Source: Stichopus chloronotus (taxonomy: Eukaryota; Echinodermata; Holothuroidea; Aspidochirotida; Stichopodidae). From it: a DNA stretch of 64,000 bases. Of the stretch, positions 45,604 to 57,909 are shown one piece after another; the first letter of the stretch is position 1, and the number at the start of each line of letters is the position of its first letter. The DNA lies in NCBI GenBank assembly GCA_021234535.1, contig CM037841.1, positions 10,002,825 through 10,066,824 on the forward strand, read 5' to 3'. Position numbers and translations under genes: made by a program. Under the pieces are notes generated by a model that saw nothing but the letters and a program-made list of their open reading frames with translations, searched no databases and was not told the origin of the DNA.

Positions 45604-48600
45604 CTACATAGGGACAGGAAAATTTAAAAGGAAAACAAGAACATGTCAGGACTCAGGAATCACGTTTAAAAAAAAAAATGAAATGGTATTCAGGATGATA
45701 GCAGCTAGTTGTGTCAGTGGTTGGTATTAATAAAGTATACTGCAGGAATTCAAATGTCTTAGAATATCAGCTGATTATCGTTTTTCACCAACAGCAGAAT
45801 TTCTGACAAATTAATGGACCGTACTCTACTGACAATGACTTAAAAGTGGTCATTGACATTTAATCCATTCATAAATTAACATTTTAATCTATGGGGAGCT
45901 CATTTATAAACATAATCCCCAGTTTTTGCTTGCTACGACTTTTGTCGGCCAAGTTGAAAGGTTGTCCATTGGAGTTGTGCTCCAGAACAAAGTGCAAAGA
46001 GAGTGACCCTCAGGAAGATTTTCCTCCGAGAGGCAACTGATGAGGAGGAAAATACTACAAACAATTTAAATCTGAAGCAGGAGATATTTTTGATATTGCC
46101 ACATATTTTGGAAGGAGTAATCAGCGCCTGCCAATTGAAATAATGATTCTCAATGTGTATGTACATGTCTTATATCCACAGAACTTTTGCTTTTTTGGGG
46201 GAAGGGGAAGGGGGAGGGGGGAGAGGGGTGGAGTTGCAATAATTTACACTGTAAAAAGCTTTGTTTGGTCATAATTTAGGTTGATGAGCTATGAGAGACA
46301 TTGATAAGCTGGGAAGAGAGGTTAACGTTAGAAAGCATTGATATCTTCAAAGAGATACACTGCCGTCATTGCAACAGAAGCTAAGAAAGGTTTTCTTAAA
46401 CGAAAGGTTTATTTAATTCTTCGATTCCGATTGCTCCAAGTTGGACTGATCTCTGTAATAAATCTGTTCTCAATGAGATAACTTTAAGGAGTATTCACAA
46501 CCGAGAACACTTGTTTTATGACCAGTTTCCCTCCTTCATCAGCAATTAAGAGTGATGGAAATTCTGTAACATACATGTACGTAAATTTACTACAGTAAGG
46601 ATACTTACAGTGTTGATAATAGCACCTTTCTTTTGTGCATATGAGCCCCATAGCATGAAGACCAGGCCTTCCTGGTTCTTGTTCAGCCAACTGATCACAG
46701 CATCGGTGAACTTTTCCCAGCCTCTGTCCTTGTGAGAATTGGGCGTGTGAGCACGCACGGTGAGTACAGCATTCAGCAATAGGACACCTTGATGTAACAA
46801 AGTATTTAATATGTAAATGAAGTGCAGTAAGGGAAGAATTTTCACCCAAACCTTTTTGATTATAATATATGCTGCTGTATTTTCATAGTAGCTGGGAAAG
46901 TTTACTTATTGCTTACTTAAAACGGGGAGGTGTTATTTAGATAAAGGAACAGCCAGGCTTTGAAAAAAGTTTTAAGCTGCCAAGGTCACACAGAAATCTC
47001 TATTTTGCATCATTCAACCCATTTCTATAAGGACTAAACAGGATTAGAAAGTAAACATAATACCGCATTTGACATCTGCTATGTACAGATAAAGCAGCAG
47101 TTGGATATTTATCATCTGGGAATTCCATAATTATTCTGCCTTTGACATTTTGGTTCTGCATATGCTACAGGTAATCTAACAGTTAGGCTGTGGGTCAAAA
47201 TATGAACATAAAATCTCTGTCTGGCTATTTCAGGAACCCTCAAATTTGGAAACTTCTCATCTACCATAGCTGATCAAAAGAAGGAAGAGTAACTGGTACA
47301 GTATTGCTTTAAAGAAGTCCCTGCAAATGATCTGAAGCAAATGTTAACGTTTGGCAGGAGTGACATGAACCAATGGGGAAAAGTGGAATGGCATGTTAGA
47401 TTGATTCCCATGATCCTTTGTACTTACCCTGTTTGGCCCAACCAGTCAAGTTACCATGTCCAGGATGTTCAAAGCCTTCAATGTCATTAGCCAGCTCTTT
47501 GTACATATTTTCCAGGCTATCGATAAAAATTCAGAAGAAAGCACATTCTGTAATTCTGTAAAGTTGAAGCACACTTGTGTCAATCTCTACTTCACCCCCC
47601 CCCCCCCCCATCCACTCCAGTGACAATCAACTCATCGTGATCACTTTGTTTCCACAAATCACAGAGACAAGTTTGCCACCATCTTTAATCATTCAAGCAA
47701 AATCACATCTGAATCTCACATCCTCATTTTAGTACGTATGTCCTTGGAATCAAGCATGTAATACTTTGCACAAACAAAAAGGCAGAGAATTGAAGTGAAA
47801 TGATTTACACTCATGAATTTGACTCAAACTGATGACTCGAATGACTCAATCACGTACCTTGGGGGAGGTTGTATTCCTTTCTGAACACTGAAGCATAGTC
47901 CTGCAGACAAAATGTGGAAAGAAAATTACAAATATTTTTCTTGCTTTAATACACAGTATGACAATATGTTATTCAGTGACTCTGATTTAAAGGGAATTAG
48001 GGCATTTAGAATGTATTGACATGGCATAAAAAGAAAATAGCATTAACCATTGTTAAACCAGTCAGTCTCATCAATAAACATCTGCAAAAGCTTTACCCCC
48101 TCAGAAAGATTAGGATGTGATGAATAACAGAAGATGCATCATTTTAATTTTGAAATGTTTGGGTGAACAAATTATTGTTCAGCAACAAATAACTAAATTT
48201 CTATCTGTCAGAAACTTATTTCTTGAAAAGAAGGCTACTGTCCTTTCTTACTTTTAATAATCTATCATTCTATATCTATAAACATTGGCCTTGAAAATAT
48301 GGTTGTTTTCTGGAAGAAAAATGCCTTATTTCCCTTTAAAGAGAGGCTATATGTTATCAGACAGTTACAGTACAAACGATGTTACAATGGTGTCAGCTAC
48401 ATCATGTTACTGACATTAAAAATGGGAGAAAAGCTTTCATCAATGGATTTTAGCCACGGAGAAACTCTATTTAGCTTTGTAAATTGTTTGCCAAACAGCA
48501 AACATTTAACATGCTAGTGTTATCTCGTAAAGACTCACCGTGGGCCTGCCCGACATTATGGTATGGATCTTGACCTAAGATAACAACCTTGACCTGTGTA

Positions 48601-51600
48601 TGACAAAGAATCACAACCAGAATGCAGAAATGCATTGTGGTTACGATGATTTGCTTAAGAGAATTTTTTCTAAATCTGATATAATAGCATTAGAATGTAT
48701 CACATTATATGTATGCGTAATATGAAATATGAGATCTGTACAAGCTTCCTTTCTTGAGATCATATCTACATGTTCACAATTTGACCCTTGTTGATATTGA
48801 ATGACCTTTTACCTCCACTGAAGACATGAGATAAAACTGCATATTACATCTGTCATAGCAACTACCTCTTTGGCCCTCTGCTAATTCGCCAAATAAAAAG
48901 TTGGTCCGCACCCCCAAAAGGTTGGCGATCCAGTCTTGGATGACCTTTGATCCCCACCAAAAACAATAGGGCATTTCTACTTGATGTAAAGCTTAACTGT
49001 ATCATGGGAAGTATCAAAAGTTTCCATGATTCCTGCCTCGAGATATCCTGTAAACATTTTCACTGTTTGATTTCTGGTGACCTTTGACCTCTTCCAATAA
49101 TGATAGGTTTATTTTACCTGATGAAATGCATTGCCATGCTAAATATTTAAAGGTTTCATGACTATCTTGATATATCATATTGACAATGCTTTCAGTATTT
49201 AACTTCTGGTGACCCCAGATGACCACTGACCTCCACCAAAAGCAGTGGGGTTCTTTTTCATGATATAACACATTTACATACCAAGTTGCCATGTTGCATG
49301 CATGTCTTGTAATGAAGAGACATTAACTCAGGAAAGAAGACACAAGAATTAAAGTAGTATGTTGACTATTACTAAGTAAGTTTAATAACCCATCCTCCTT
49401 CAACTGTACCCAAATGTCTTTCATAATATTCCAAGTTCATGTATAGGTACGTCATACGTCACATCACCAAGTACCACATAGGTCGAAAGTTCAAGGTAAC
49501 AAGTCAATAGTTCAAGATGACCTTGGGGTGACCAATTTAATATTGCCTTACAAATATAACAGATGAGATAAGAAGTGACAACGTACAGAGACATTACTGG
49601 CAAAACCATTTAAAGGCTGTATTGCATCACCCTAAGCTATATTTTTACCTCCCGGAAAGGAAAATTCTCAACTGGTTCTAAGTTACAGTACTCTTAGATT
49701 GACAGCAAATTCGAAAGATGCAGAGCAGCTCGTATTACACAGAGCACACAAGGATCCATTGTTTTGATTACACATGTGGAGGAATTTAAGACAGGCTGAG
49801 GGAGGGACTAGAGGTAGGTGGTTGGGAGAATTGAAATTGTCTGGGGTGATGTATTACAGCCTTTAATATAAACATTAATACATCACAAAAGTATCAAATT
49901 TAGATGGTTCATACCTTGAGATACCATGTTCACAACCTTTTTCAGTGTTTGACCTTTGGTGACCTCAGGATGACCTTTGACCTCCACCACAAACAAAAGG
50001 ATTCTTCTACTTGATGTAATACACAACCATGCTATGTATCAAGGTTTCCATCAATGAATTCCAAAGTTGAAGTATTGCGTTAGCAATATATTCAGTTTTA
50101 CCTCTGCATGGTGACTTTGTTCTTGTATTTAATGTGGTACACCTACATATTAAATATGAAATTTGTCCAAGCTTCTCTTCTTGAAATATCGTGTTTACAA
50201 GGTTTTCATAATTTGACACCTGTTGACCCCAAATGACCTTTGATCTCCACCAAAAACAATACTGGTCTTGTACTCAGTGTGGCACACATATGTACTAAGT
50301 ATGAGATCCGTCCAAGTTTCACTTGTTACATATCATGTCTACAAGGTAGGCGTCACAAACACACACACGCATACAAGACCACCTGATTGCAAAGGTTATG
50401 CTTTAATTGAAACCAAAAACTCTCTTACCTGGTCTGGTTGCTTAAGTTATGCAGTGACTAGATTACACAATTTTACAAGAAGGACACAACAAGAAAATAT
50501 GTTAGAATTTGGAACGCTAATTTCATGGCGAGAGACCGTTTAATTGCTCTTTGCTAGAAATTGAGCATTTCAAACAAAAGGGTTATCTTGATTTGTGAAA
50601 AAATTGCATTTAGAGAAGTGTTGGGATAAAGTTCCCTCCTTTGTGACATCATGGATTTCAGCAACAACAGATCTTTATTTAGAAAGGAATGAAAACCAGA
50701 GCAATGAACTCACATCTTGAATGTTACACATTTGGGTCCAGGTATAGACTTGTTGAGGTGGAGGGTATATTGTATAGGACTGTCTCTCCTTGGACACGAA
50801 ATCCTGAAGCTGTAAAATGAAATGTGGGAAGAATGTATATGATCTAAACAATACAGTCATTTTCAATGGATCAAGCACAATCCGCACTACCACAACACTA
50901 CTCTGAGAGTTTCCTCATGCAATAGCTTTTGGTGTGATATTCATGTATAAACTTTCTGTCTCGATCTGGGAATTGCCTGAGGTGAAAAATGAAACCAGGA
51001 TATTGTCAAAGTAAGACAACAATGCGGTTATCTCCCATTTTATTGCTACATGAGATTAAACATCTACAGTACCATGAATAGAAATTTATTGGTTGGTTCT
51101 CAGGTTGCAGTTTGTCGAAAGAAATGTGGTGTAGACTAGAAAGCCAAAAGGCTTAGTGATTCCTTGCCTCATGATATATATTGAAACAAACATGAATCGC
51201 CCACACGACAAGCATGAGATCCCACACAGTTATCCTACTTGAGATACCATCTTAGAAAGGTCAAAACCTTTTGAAATCTCGTGACTCAAAATGACCTTTC
51301 ACCTCCACTTACAACAACAGGGATCACCTACCCTATATGGCCATCAACATGCTAAATATGAACAATTCACAATTTAAGTATAACATCCCTCACATTTATC
51401 ACCCTTAAAATATCATGTATACAAGGTTTTGACCTTTTGTCATCCCAAATAACCTTTGACCTACACAAACATGAGAAAACTCCCAAACGGATAAGATGCT
51501 GCAGGGGAACAAATTATATTTTGTCGTGTCTTATAACTTGATAAAAAGGTAAACATGTTTATTTAATCAAAATTATAGCACTTTATTTTGTTGAGTTACA

Positions 51601-54203
51601 GCTATTGGTGGCAGCTCTTCCGTATTTCATTTTTTGGCGTGATGCCCTTCCCAATGGCTATGAGGTCCTTGAAAATTAGCAAAAACGGATAACCCTATTA
51701 AACCAGAATCTAGCATGACTTGCAATTTTGCCTTTAGTCTACTTAAAGACACAACACACAGTACAAGTTTCCCCGGTTTGATACACAGTAGTCATTTGTT
51801 TAAAGCTTACCTGAACTACTGTAAAGTGAAATAGGGCGTTTAGAATACACCAACATGGCCTACAAAGAGATTTGCTTCAACCATTGTTAAACCATTCAGT
51901 CTCATCAATAAATATCTGTCAAAGCTTCATCTCCTCAAAACATGCATGTGATAAGTAACGGACGCATCATTTGAATTTTAAAAAGTTTGGGTGAACAAAT
52001 TATCGTTGTGCAACAAATAACTAAATTTCTGATCTGTGAGAATCTTATTCCTTGAAAATAAGGCTACTGTAATTCATTATTTTGAATAATCTATCATTCT
52101 ATGTCCACAAATATTGGTTTTGAAAATTTGGTTGTTTTCTGTAGAACAAACGCCCTATTTCCCTTTAAAGGCTAAACAGAGACACTGTTTATAAAGTGAA
52201 TGGTTAAGTCCATTAAGCATCTGGCTCAACAGACTATGATTTATTCTGGACATTGTGGTTTCTACTGGCAGTCAACTGTGATAAAGTATGTCAGATAACA
52301 GAGACCAATTTGAACTGAGGTGGGTCAGTTACAATTTGATTCATTCAATTAAGCAATCACAGTTCATGCACGCTCAAGCAGGGATGATCCTTAAGCAACT
52401 GAAAATGGTTGTCCGAAGGACAACCAGCTGCAAAAATTTGGTCGTCCTCCCAAAAATTTGGTCGTCCTCCACAACGGACATATAAAAACAAGAAATGTGC
52501 AAAATGTGTATTTTGCACAGTCAAGACCATGTTTTTATTTGTCTTTCTTATACAGGTTGAAACTTTCCACAGCTAAATTATACACTGACTTGTAACTTAA
52601 AAGTAATGCTCAGGGTTTCTCCAAATGGAAGGGGGGGGGGGGGGGTTTCCAGAAGGAGGCTGGTAAAATTCCACCTTTTCACTTCGATAACAAAAAATGT
52701 CATTATCTAGAATCACTGATGCTGTACAGTATATATCATGTAGAAGAAAATCTCTGTATAATATAATGTTTGTTTCAAATCAAAATATGGCCACATATGG
52801 TGGAATTCTTCGACTGCGATTCATCTATCTGGTACTTGCTGTGTAAAGTATGTGCATGTCTGGTACGGTAAAATCAGTTGAAACATGATCGTACACTGAG
52901 GCTGTTTGTTTGGCTTTTCACGTACCGTGGATTTCAGGTTGTTTTGGCGGTTTTTTGTGCAAGAAAACAGATGTTTTGGAATGGAGTTCGTGCATGTTAA
53001 ATATTTTGCTTGCATCTCAGGGTTGAGTTGTAAGCATTGTGTCATAATATAAATGACCAGGGGTAAAATTTGGTCGTCCAAAGGACAACTTGAGGTAGTA
53101 ACTTTGGTCGTCCTACAGAAATTTTGGTTGTCTCAGACGACCGGACGACCGCTAAATTTCATCCCTGCTCAAGGGTATTTGATCCAAATGATCAGTAATT
53201 TAGTTCTTTTTATAAAGCTAATAACCCATGGTATATTTAATCAATTCCAATTTACAATTCATGAATGCTCACATGTCTTTATGAGGATAGTGGCAGGTTT
53301 GCCAAATAATAATCTTTGATACCAAATTTAATGTTGTCTTCATCTTTTCTTTATGGTTATCAAAGAGACTATGTTGGTATGTCCTAAAAGAAGTTCTCAA
53401 ATCAACAAGAGGATTCTACATTACAAGTATAAAATTCACTAGAAGGACCGTTCTTTAAATATTGTAGATTCAAGTTTTGCACATTTTGACCTCCCATGAC
53501 CCCAAATGACCTTTCACCTCTGCCAAAAAAAAAATAAGGATCATCTACTCGATATGGGCAAACCACACGCTAACTATGAGATCTCTCACATTTATTGTAC
53601 TGGAGATATCGTGTTTACAAGCAATTTTCAAGGTATTTACCTTCTGACCTCTGGTGACCCTTGCACTCAATAAGATACACCTACACACTTCGTATGACAT
53701 CTGCTCAAGCTTCTCTTCTTGAGATATCGTGTTTACATGGTTTTCACAATTTGACCCCTGTTGACCCCAAATGACCTTTGACCTCCACTGAAAACAATAG
53801 GGTTCCTCTACTCAACATGGTACAACTACATACTAGACATGAGATTTCTCCAAGCTTCCTTTCTTGAGATATCATGTTTACAAGGTTTTCACAATCTGAC
53901 CCATGTTGACCCCAAATGACCTTTGACCTCCACCAAAAACGATAGGGATCATCTTCTCAATAAGGGCAACCTTCATGCCAAGTATGAGATCACTCAGAGT
54001 TACGATTCTGGAGATACCGTGTTTACAAGCAATTTTCAAGGTATTTACCTTTTGACCTCTAGTGACCCCAAATGACCTTTGACCTCCACCAAAAACAATA
54101 GGGATCATCTACTCAATAAGGGCAATCTACATGCCAAGTATGACATCACTCAGAGTTACGCTTCTTGAGATATCGTGTTTACAAGCAGGCATCACACACG
54201 CAC

Positions 54204-54234
<31 letters not shown>

Positions 54235-56833
54235 CGACATCACCATCGCATAGATTCCTCTGCCTTCGGCAAGGAATCAAAAAGAGGTGACGCAGTTGAG
54301 GAAAGAAATCTAATTACTCATAAGTCAGGAAAGTCATGTGATGACACAAAAGTCTGAGCAGCTAATAGTGAGGACGTCTGCACAAGAAAAGTTAATTCTA
54401 AAGAAACTCTGCGAGTCTGAAGATACCAGCATTTCCTTCATCAAATTGGTACCCATTTATGCACTTGTAATTCAGATTCTGAAGAAAAATTTCTATTTCT
54501 GTACGGCTCAAACAGAATAAGCAACTAAAATTTAAAAGGGGGAATACTGTAGGGTGCCAAACTGGTTGGTCACATTTCATACTCTCTTTCCAATTTAATA
54601 ATATATTTCATCTTGGCAATTATAACGACCCTTGTTTGTGTTGATCATAATCACATCCTGCTTTGTTTACCTTCATGAAATACGGCTTCTTGAATTCATT
54701 AGAAAGAGCCCTAGCCCAGGATGAGTTTATTCCTTCGGGGGTGCCAGGAGGAACTGAGTTTCTGGAGGCAAGTCTCTGGAGGGCTGCATCTTTGTTGGCT
54801 TGTATTTTCTGAATTTGCTCGGGACTGAGGGAACTGGGCTGTGAGCTTTTCGCCTTTTTCGGTGTCACATTCTGTGAGGAAAGACACGGATGAATATGGG
54901 GTGAAAATGAGATATCTTGCCGTAAACTTCAATCCAGAACCACATAAGATTGTTCAAACAACCACAGGAAAGTTGAATGCTTAACCCTGTGACTTCCATG
55001 ACTTTGATGAAGCTTGATTTTGTTGTGAAAAAAAATTGTGTCTGTAATGATTGCTATCAGCAGTTATTATACACAGTGTATTTGAAATATGCCCTCTCTT
55101 GTCAAAGGATCATGCCAGATGAGGAACGAATGCCGAGAGCCAAATGAGAGCCAAATGAGGAACGAATCAGCAAAGTGTTTGGAATTGTGGTTGTAGTTGC
55201 TATACGTACACGGTCTTGACATAGACCTTTGTTTATCATACATATATCTCATAGGAGAAACAGTACAAAATCTCAAAGTATAGGCTACATATGAGAGAGC
55301 TGCTATGTTCAATATAATCCAAGCTCATATCAACTGTATGCATGCTTGAGGATCTGTCCATCATAGTTAACGAACAGAAGTGTGGATTTTGCGATATATG
55401 TGTTGATGCAGCAGTCAGTTCTGCAACTTAGGCCTTCTCATCTTGCACTGCCTGCAGTATCTGTACCTGTAGGTGTCTAATCGCAAGACAGTGCCGTAGT
55501 TTTGGGTAGAATACATTTCCACTGATGTGTATGTCACAGAAGCCTGGATAACCTTGTGTGCCAGCATCCTCTTATGTAAACAAAACAATTTGCCTTCAAA
55601 TTCAGTGTACCAGTCAATGAAACATTAAAACAAGGGCATTTCATTAATGTGGGGAGGTGAGATAACAACAAAATGGCTTGCTAATACTAGCAATCACATG
55701 TGCAGTCTAGCTATTAAGGCTTAAGTTCTGTCACCAGTGTACAGTATATCATCTCATCTTGTGTGCTGATCACCACATAAAAAGGCTGTAAACTATTGAT
55801 GGTGGTGCTCCAAAGTCGTTATCCTACATAATTCAATTCTCCCTCCCCTCCCTATTCATTAAAACCCTCTTTATTGAAATCTGAATTGAAAATGAGCGAG
55901 TGAGGTACAATTTCCTGCAATCTGGCAAGTACTTTTTTCAAAAAATATTTCTAGTATACTACACTCCAAAAAAAGTGCTCCGTCAGTCTGTGTAGATGTT
56001 TTATCATAAATAACGAATCACATTTAGGTCTACCATCCTTTGGAATCCACTTGAATGTAATCTGTTGTATTGAAAATACCATTTCTAAAGTACCATTTCC
56101 TTTGACTTTTATTCAATTCTTGTCTGCGAACCAATGGCGACGTTTTGCTAAGTAAGTCTTAATTGGACTGCTCACTTAACCTTTTGCCCTGACGTTAACC
56201 CCTTAGGCTATACTCCAGTAATACAGTAGTTACCAGTCTGCATTTCGTGCACTCAGAACTGAAGATCTTCGGTGTGGAGCTGGCATTTTCCTTATGTTTT
56301 CTATTGTTTTTTTTAAAAAACTTCCACGTGGGCCTGACATGGAATGCACTTTGGAGTAATTAGGCCAGAATTCAGGGCCTTCAGGCTGGGTCACATTAGC
56401 CCTTGAACAGGGCTGTGCGTTAGTTTCGTTGCACTCCACACCAGTGTAATGAGCAGGTAAGGCCATTGTAACGCAACGCACAGCCCTGGTCAATCAAAGA
56501 CTAAGGTCACATAGCCTAGGGCATGGGCCCACTATTAACATTGTACTACTACTAGCCTAGAGGTTTTTGATGAAAAAAACTTTTCACTTCCAGACCACCT
56601 TCTTAAAACTAAAGGCAAAATACCAAACAGCCCGAAATGTCACATAAGACAAAGATGTAAAGGACAATTTCTAGGCTTAAATAAATTCAGCAATCAACCT
56701 CTATATCTTCTTGGACTTGGTGATCGCCATCCTTCTCATGGTTCGCCAGCGCTGTTGTATTGGAAATTATCCGTTTGCCATTAACATTAGTTTTTGGCTT
56801 GAAGAATGCTGACAGTTTGAGTTGTCCTGGCAT
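45457..56833 (-). CDS. UNG: uracil-DNA glycosylase, canonical nuclear form (UNG-B)
   Basis: Removes uracil from DNA in base excision repair. Exons in transcript order: 56833-56699, 54871-54671, 50809-50714, 48593-48539, 47900-47858, 47516-47428, 46787-46609, 45603-45457. 945 nt give 314 residues, against 313 for human UNG2. All phases agree. Residues 4-11 are a PIP box (Q..L..FF) for PCNA binding. Residues about 60-85 ([20 protein letters not shown]) match the RPA-binding helix of UNG2. Catalytic set complete: D153 and H156 (GQDPYH), F166 (GLCFSV), N212 (LLLN), H276 (HPSPLS). The first donor (GTTGAT) is weak. The GCRHF motif reads GCGHF here. Confidence 0.95.
46190..46232. repeat. G-rich purine tract
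   Basis: GGGGGAAGGGG-type tract with several G-runs in the last UNG-B intron. It may form a G-quadruplex. Confidence 0.7.
46609..46787 (-). CDS. UNG: UNG-B exon 7, LLLN motif
   Basis: 179 nt, (G)[19 protein letters not shown]...FTDAVISWL...[12 protein letters not shown], flanked by AAG and GTAAGT. Confidence 0.95.
47990..48336. mobile_element. TA-flanked MITE, copy B
   Basis: AAGGGAATT and TTATTTCCCTT ends between TA dinucleotides. Colinear, in reverse, with copy A (23412-23757). UNG-B intron 4. Confidence 0.75.
48539..48593 (-). CDS. UNG: UNG-B exon 4, motif A
   Basis: 55 nt, [19 protein letters not shown], with the intact water-activating Asp and motif A His. Confidence 0.95.
48770..50390 (-). 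repeat. diverged AGGTCA satellite, minus orientation
   Basis: Repeated TGACCTTTGACCTC blocks (near 49079, 49969 and 50235) separated by TTTACAAG/TTTTCA(C/T)-type linkers, ending in a short ACACACAC tract near 50360. It lies in UNG-B intron 3, between the motif A exon and the YPPP exon, and is interrupted by the 49655-49855 repeat. Confidence 0.7.
50714..50809 (-). CDS. UNG: UNG-B exon 3, YPPP loop
   Basis: 96 nt, [20 protein letters not shown] then [12 protein letters not shown], flanked by ACAG and GTGAGT. Confidence 0.94.
51824..52165. mobile_element. TA-flanked MITE, copy C
   Basis: AAGTGAAATAGGGCGTTT left end, AAACGCCCTATTTCCCTT right end, TA on both sides. Confidence 0.75.
52379..53167. 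mobile_element. 789-bp hAT-like insertion with preserved empty site
   Basis: Perfect 9-bp terminal inverted repeats CAGGGATGA/TCATCCCTG. CTCAAG is duplicated on both sides (52373-52378 and 53168-53173). Subterminal GGTCGTCC/GGACGACC motifs are repeated at both ends, as in hAT elements. A poly-G run lies inside near 52629. The other inverted arm (about 63570-63590) has the uninterrupted sequence. No transposase frame. Confidence 0.82.
53460..54180 (-). repeat. AGGTCA satellite array, left arm
   Basis: Exact TGACCTTTGACCT at 53772-53784, 53917-53929 and 54073-54085, spaced 145 and 156 bp. These spacings match two of those in the 62-kb array. Confidence 0.85.
54184..54288. repeat. (CA)n tract and terminal hairpin
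   Basis: A CACACA tract (to about 54236) is followed by a hairpin with stems GATTCCT and AGGAATC and an inner TGCC/GGCA. This is the mirror of 62050-62143. Confidence 0.8.
54671..54871 (-). CDS. UNG: UNG-B exon 2 with RPA-binding helix
   Basis: 67 codons. [19 protein letters not shown] is the RPA2-binding helix. It is followed by the start of the catalytic domain ([11 protein letters not shown]). The donor is AAG|GTAAAC. Confidence 0.92.
56408..56488. mobile_element. 81-bp MITE remnant
   Basis: CAGGGCTGTGCGTT and AACGCACAGCCCTG are perfect 14-bp inverted ends. It lies in UNG-B intron 1, and it is too short to code. Confidence 0.65.
56699..56833 (-). CDS. UNG: UNG-B exon 1 with PIP box
   Basis: Starts [14 protein letters not shown], a textbook Q-x-x-L-x-x-F-F PIP box followed by basic residues, at the same place as in human UNG2. 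45 codons, ending in phase 0 at GAG|GTTGAT, which joins the next exon ([10 protein letters not shown]) in frame. Confidence 0.85.
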
Positions 56834-57909
56834 GCTGCAAAGAAGCTTTCACGAGTCCCGTTTTCGTAGTATTTGAAGCAAGGTTGCAAATTCCAGGAAT
56901 CTAGAGTAGGAAAGGCACACTCAGTAGATTATTGCCTTGTTTTTCGATGGTCAATGATCAGTTGTTAACAAAAACGAAATCTGCGAAAGCCTCAGCTGCT
57001 ATATATTGGCATTGCCTATTAGTAATGTCAGTACGTCCACATGTACGTATGCACCCGAAATTTCGCGCCACTAAGGGTCGACCTTTTACATCAAGCATTA
57101 CGTCATTATTAGAAAGCTGAGTAAAGTTGTTGACGTAACTTAGCAACGTTATATATGAATATTCATATTTAAAGTTGACGTAACGACGAAAGAGTGAATG
57201 ATGTGTGACCGAGAAATCGACTTTAGGCCTATTGATCATCGCTACATAACGCGTAACGCACATTACATACTAATTACACAGACGAAAACGTAGGTACATA
57301 TCGATACCGTACCGGTACATAGGTGGGCCTGGCTCTACTGCAAAACTACGATGGTTTGTAGCCTACCCTATGGTATTTGGAGTCGCCGAGTAACTGGATT
57401 GTTCGTATGCGAGACAGTTGAATAAATCGCTTGTGTACCGCATTCTTAAGAGATTGAGGACCGAATGGAAGCGAAATCAAGCCGGTGCATTTTACCTTGA
57501 ATATTGTTGTAGCAATAGCATTGACATAGCATTGCGGTCCGACGAGTAGGAACTGGCTGTGACTGTGTGTGAGAGTGAGACTCGTGTGCACTACATAATA
57601 TTAACTAGGTACTGCACAGTACAGGTATGTTGACTGTATTAAATTTTCTAACATTACTCATAGTGGGCCTAGGATTACTTACTAACTTCAGGTCCCTTAG
57701 CCTAGGCATACACAGTATTTCCTTAAGCGACTTGTCTTTAGCACATTACCAGTACCACACTGATTCATGTAAGTGTCCCCTAAATCCTACTTTCTACCAT
57801 TTGACCTAAGTTGTTAGGCTTGTCGTGCAATGGCCCTGTCATTCTTCTTACAATTTAAGAAATGCAAATGGTGATATATTCGACAAGGACATTATTGCAC
57901 CGTGCACAG
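56834..57909. other. 5' flank of UNG-B
   Basis: Upstream of the UNG-B start codon. It has more CpG than the surroundings around 57040-57320. It should contain the promoter, but no element is assigned. No divergent gene was recognised. Confidence 0.45.

Larger units (their letters stand above)
51824..54290 (-). repeat. left arm of a large inverted repeat
   Basis: Reverse complement of 62050-64000. It contains, in order, MITE copy C, a shared unique stretch (with a 789-bp insertion), an AGGTCA satellite array (53460-54180), a (CA)n tract and a terminal hairpin. Located in UNG-B intron 2. Confidence 0.8.

Noticed and set aside
46484..46849. 121-codon minus-strand frame over a UNG-B exon
   Set aside because: Out-of-frame reading of the exon at 46609-46787, whose correct frame gives the LLLN motif.
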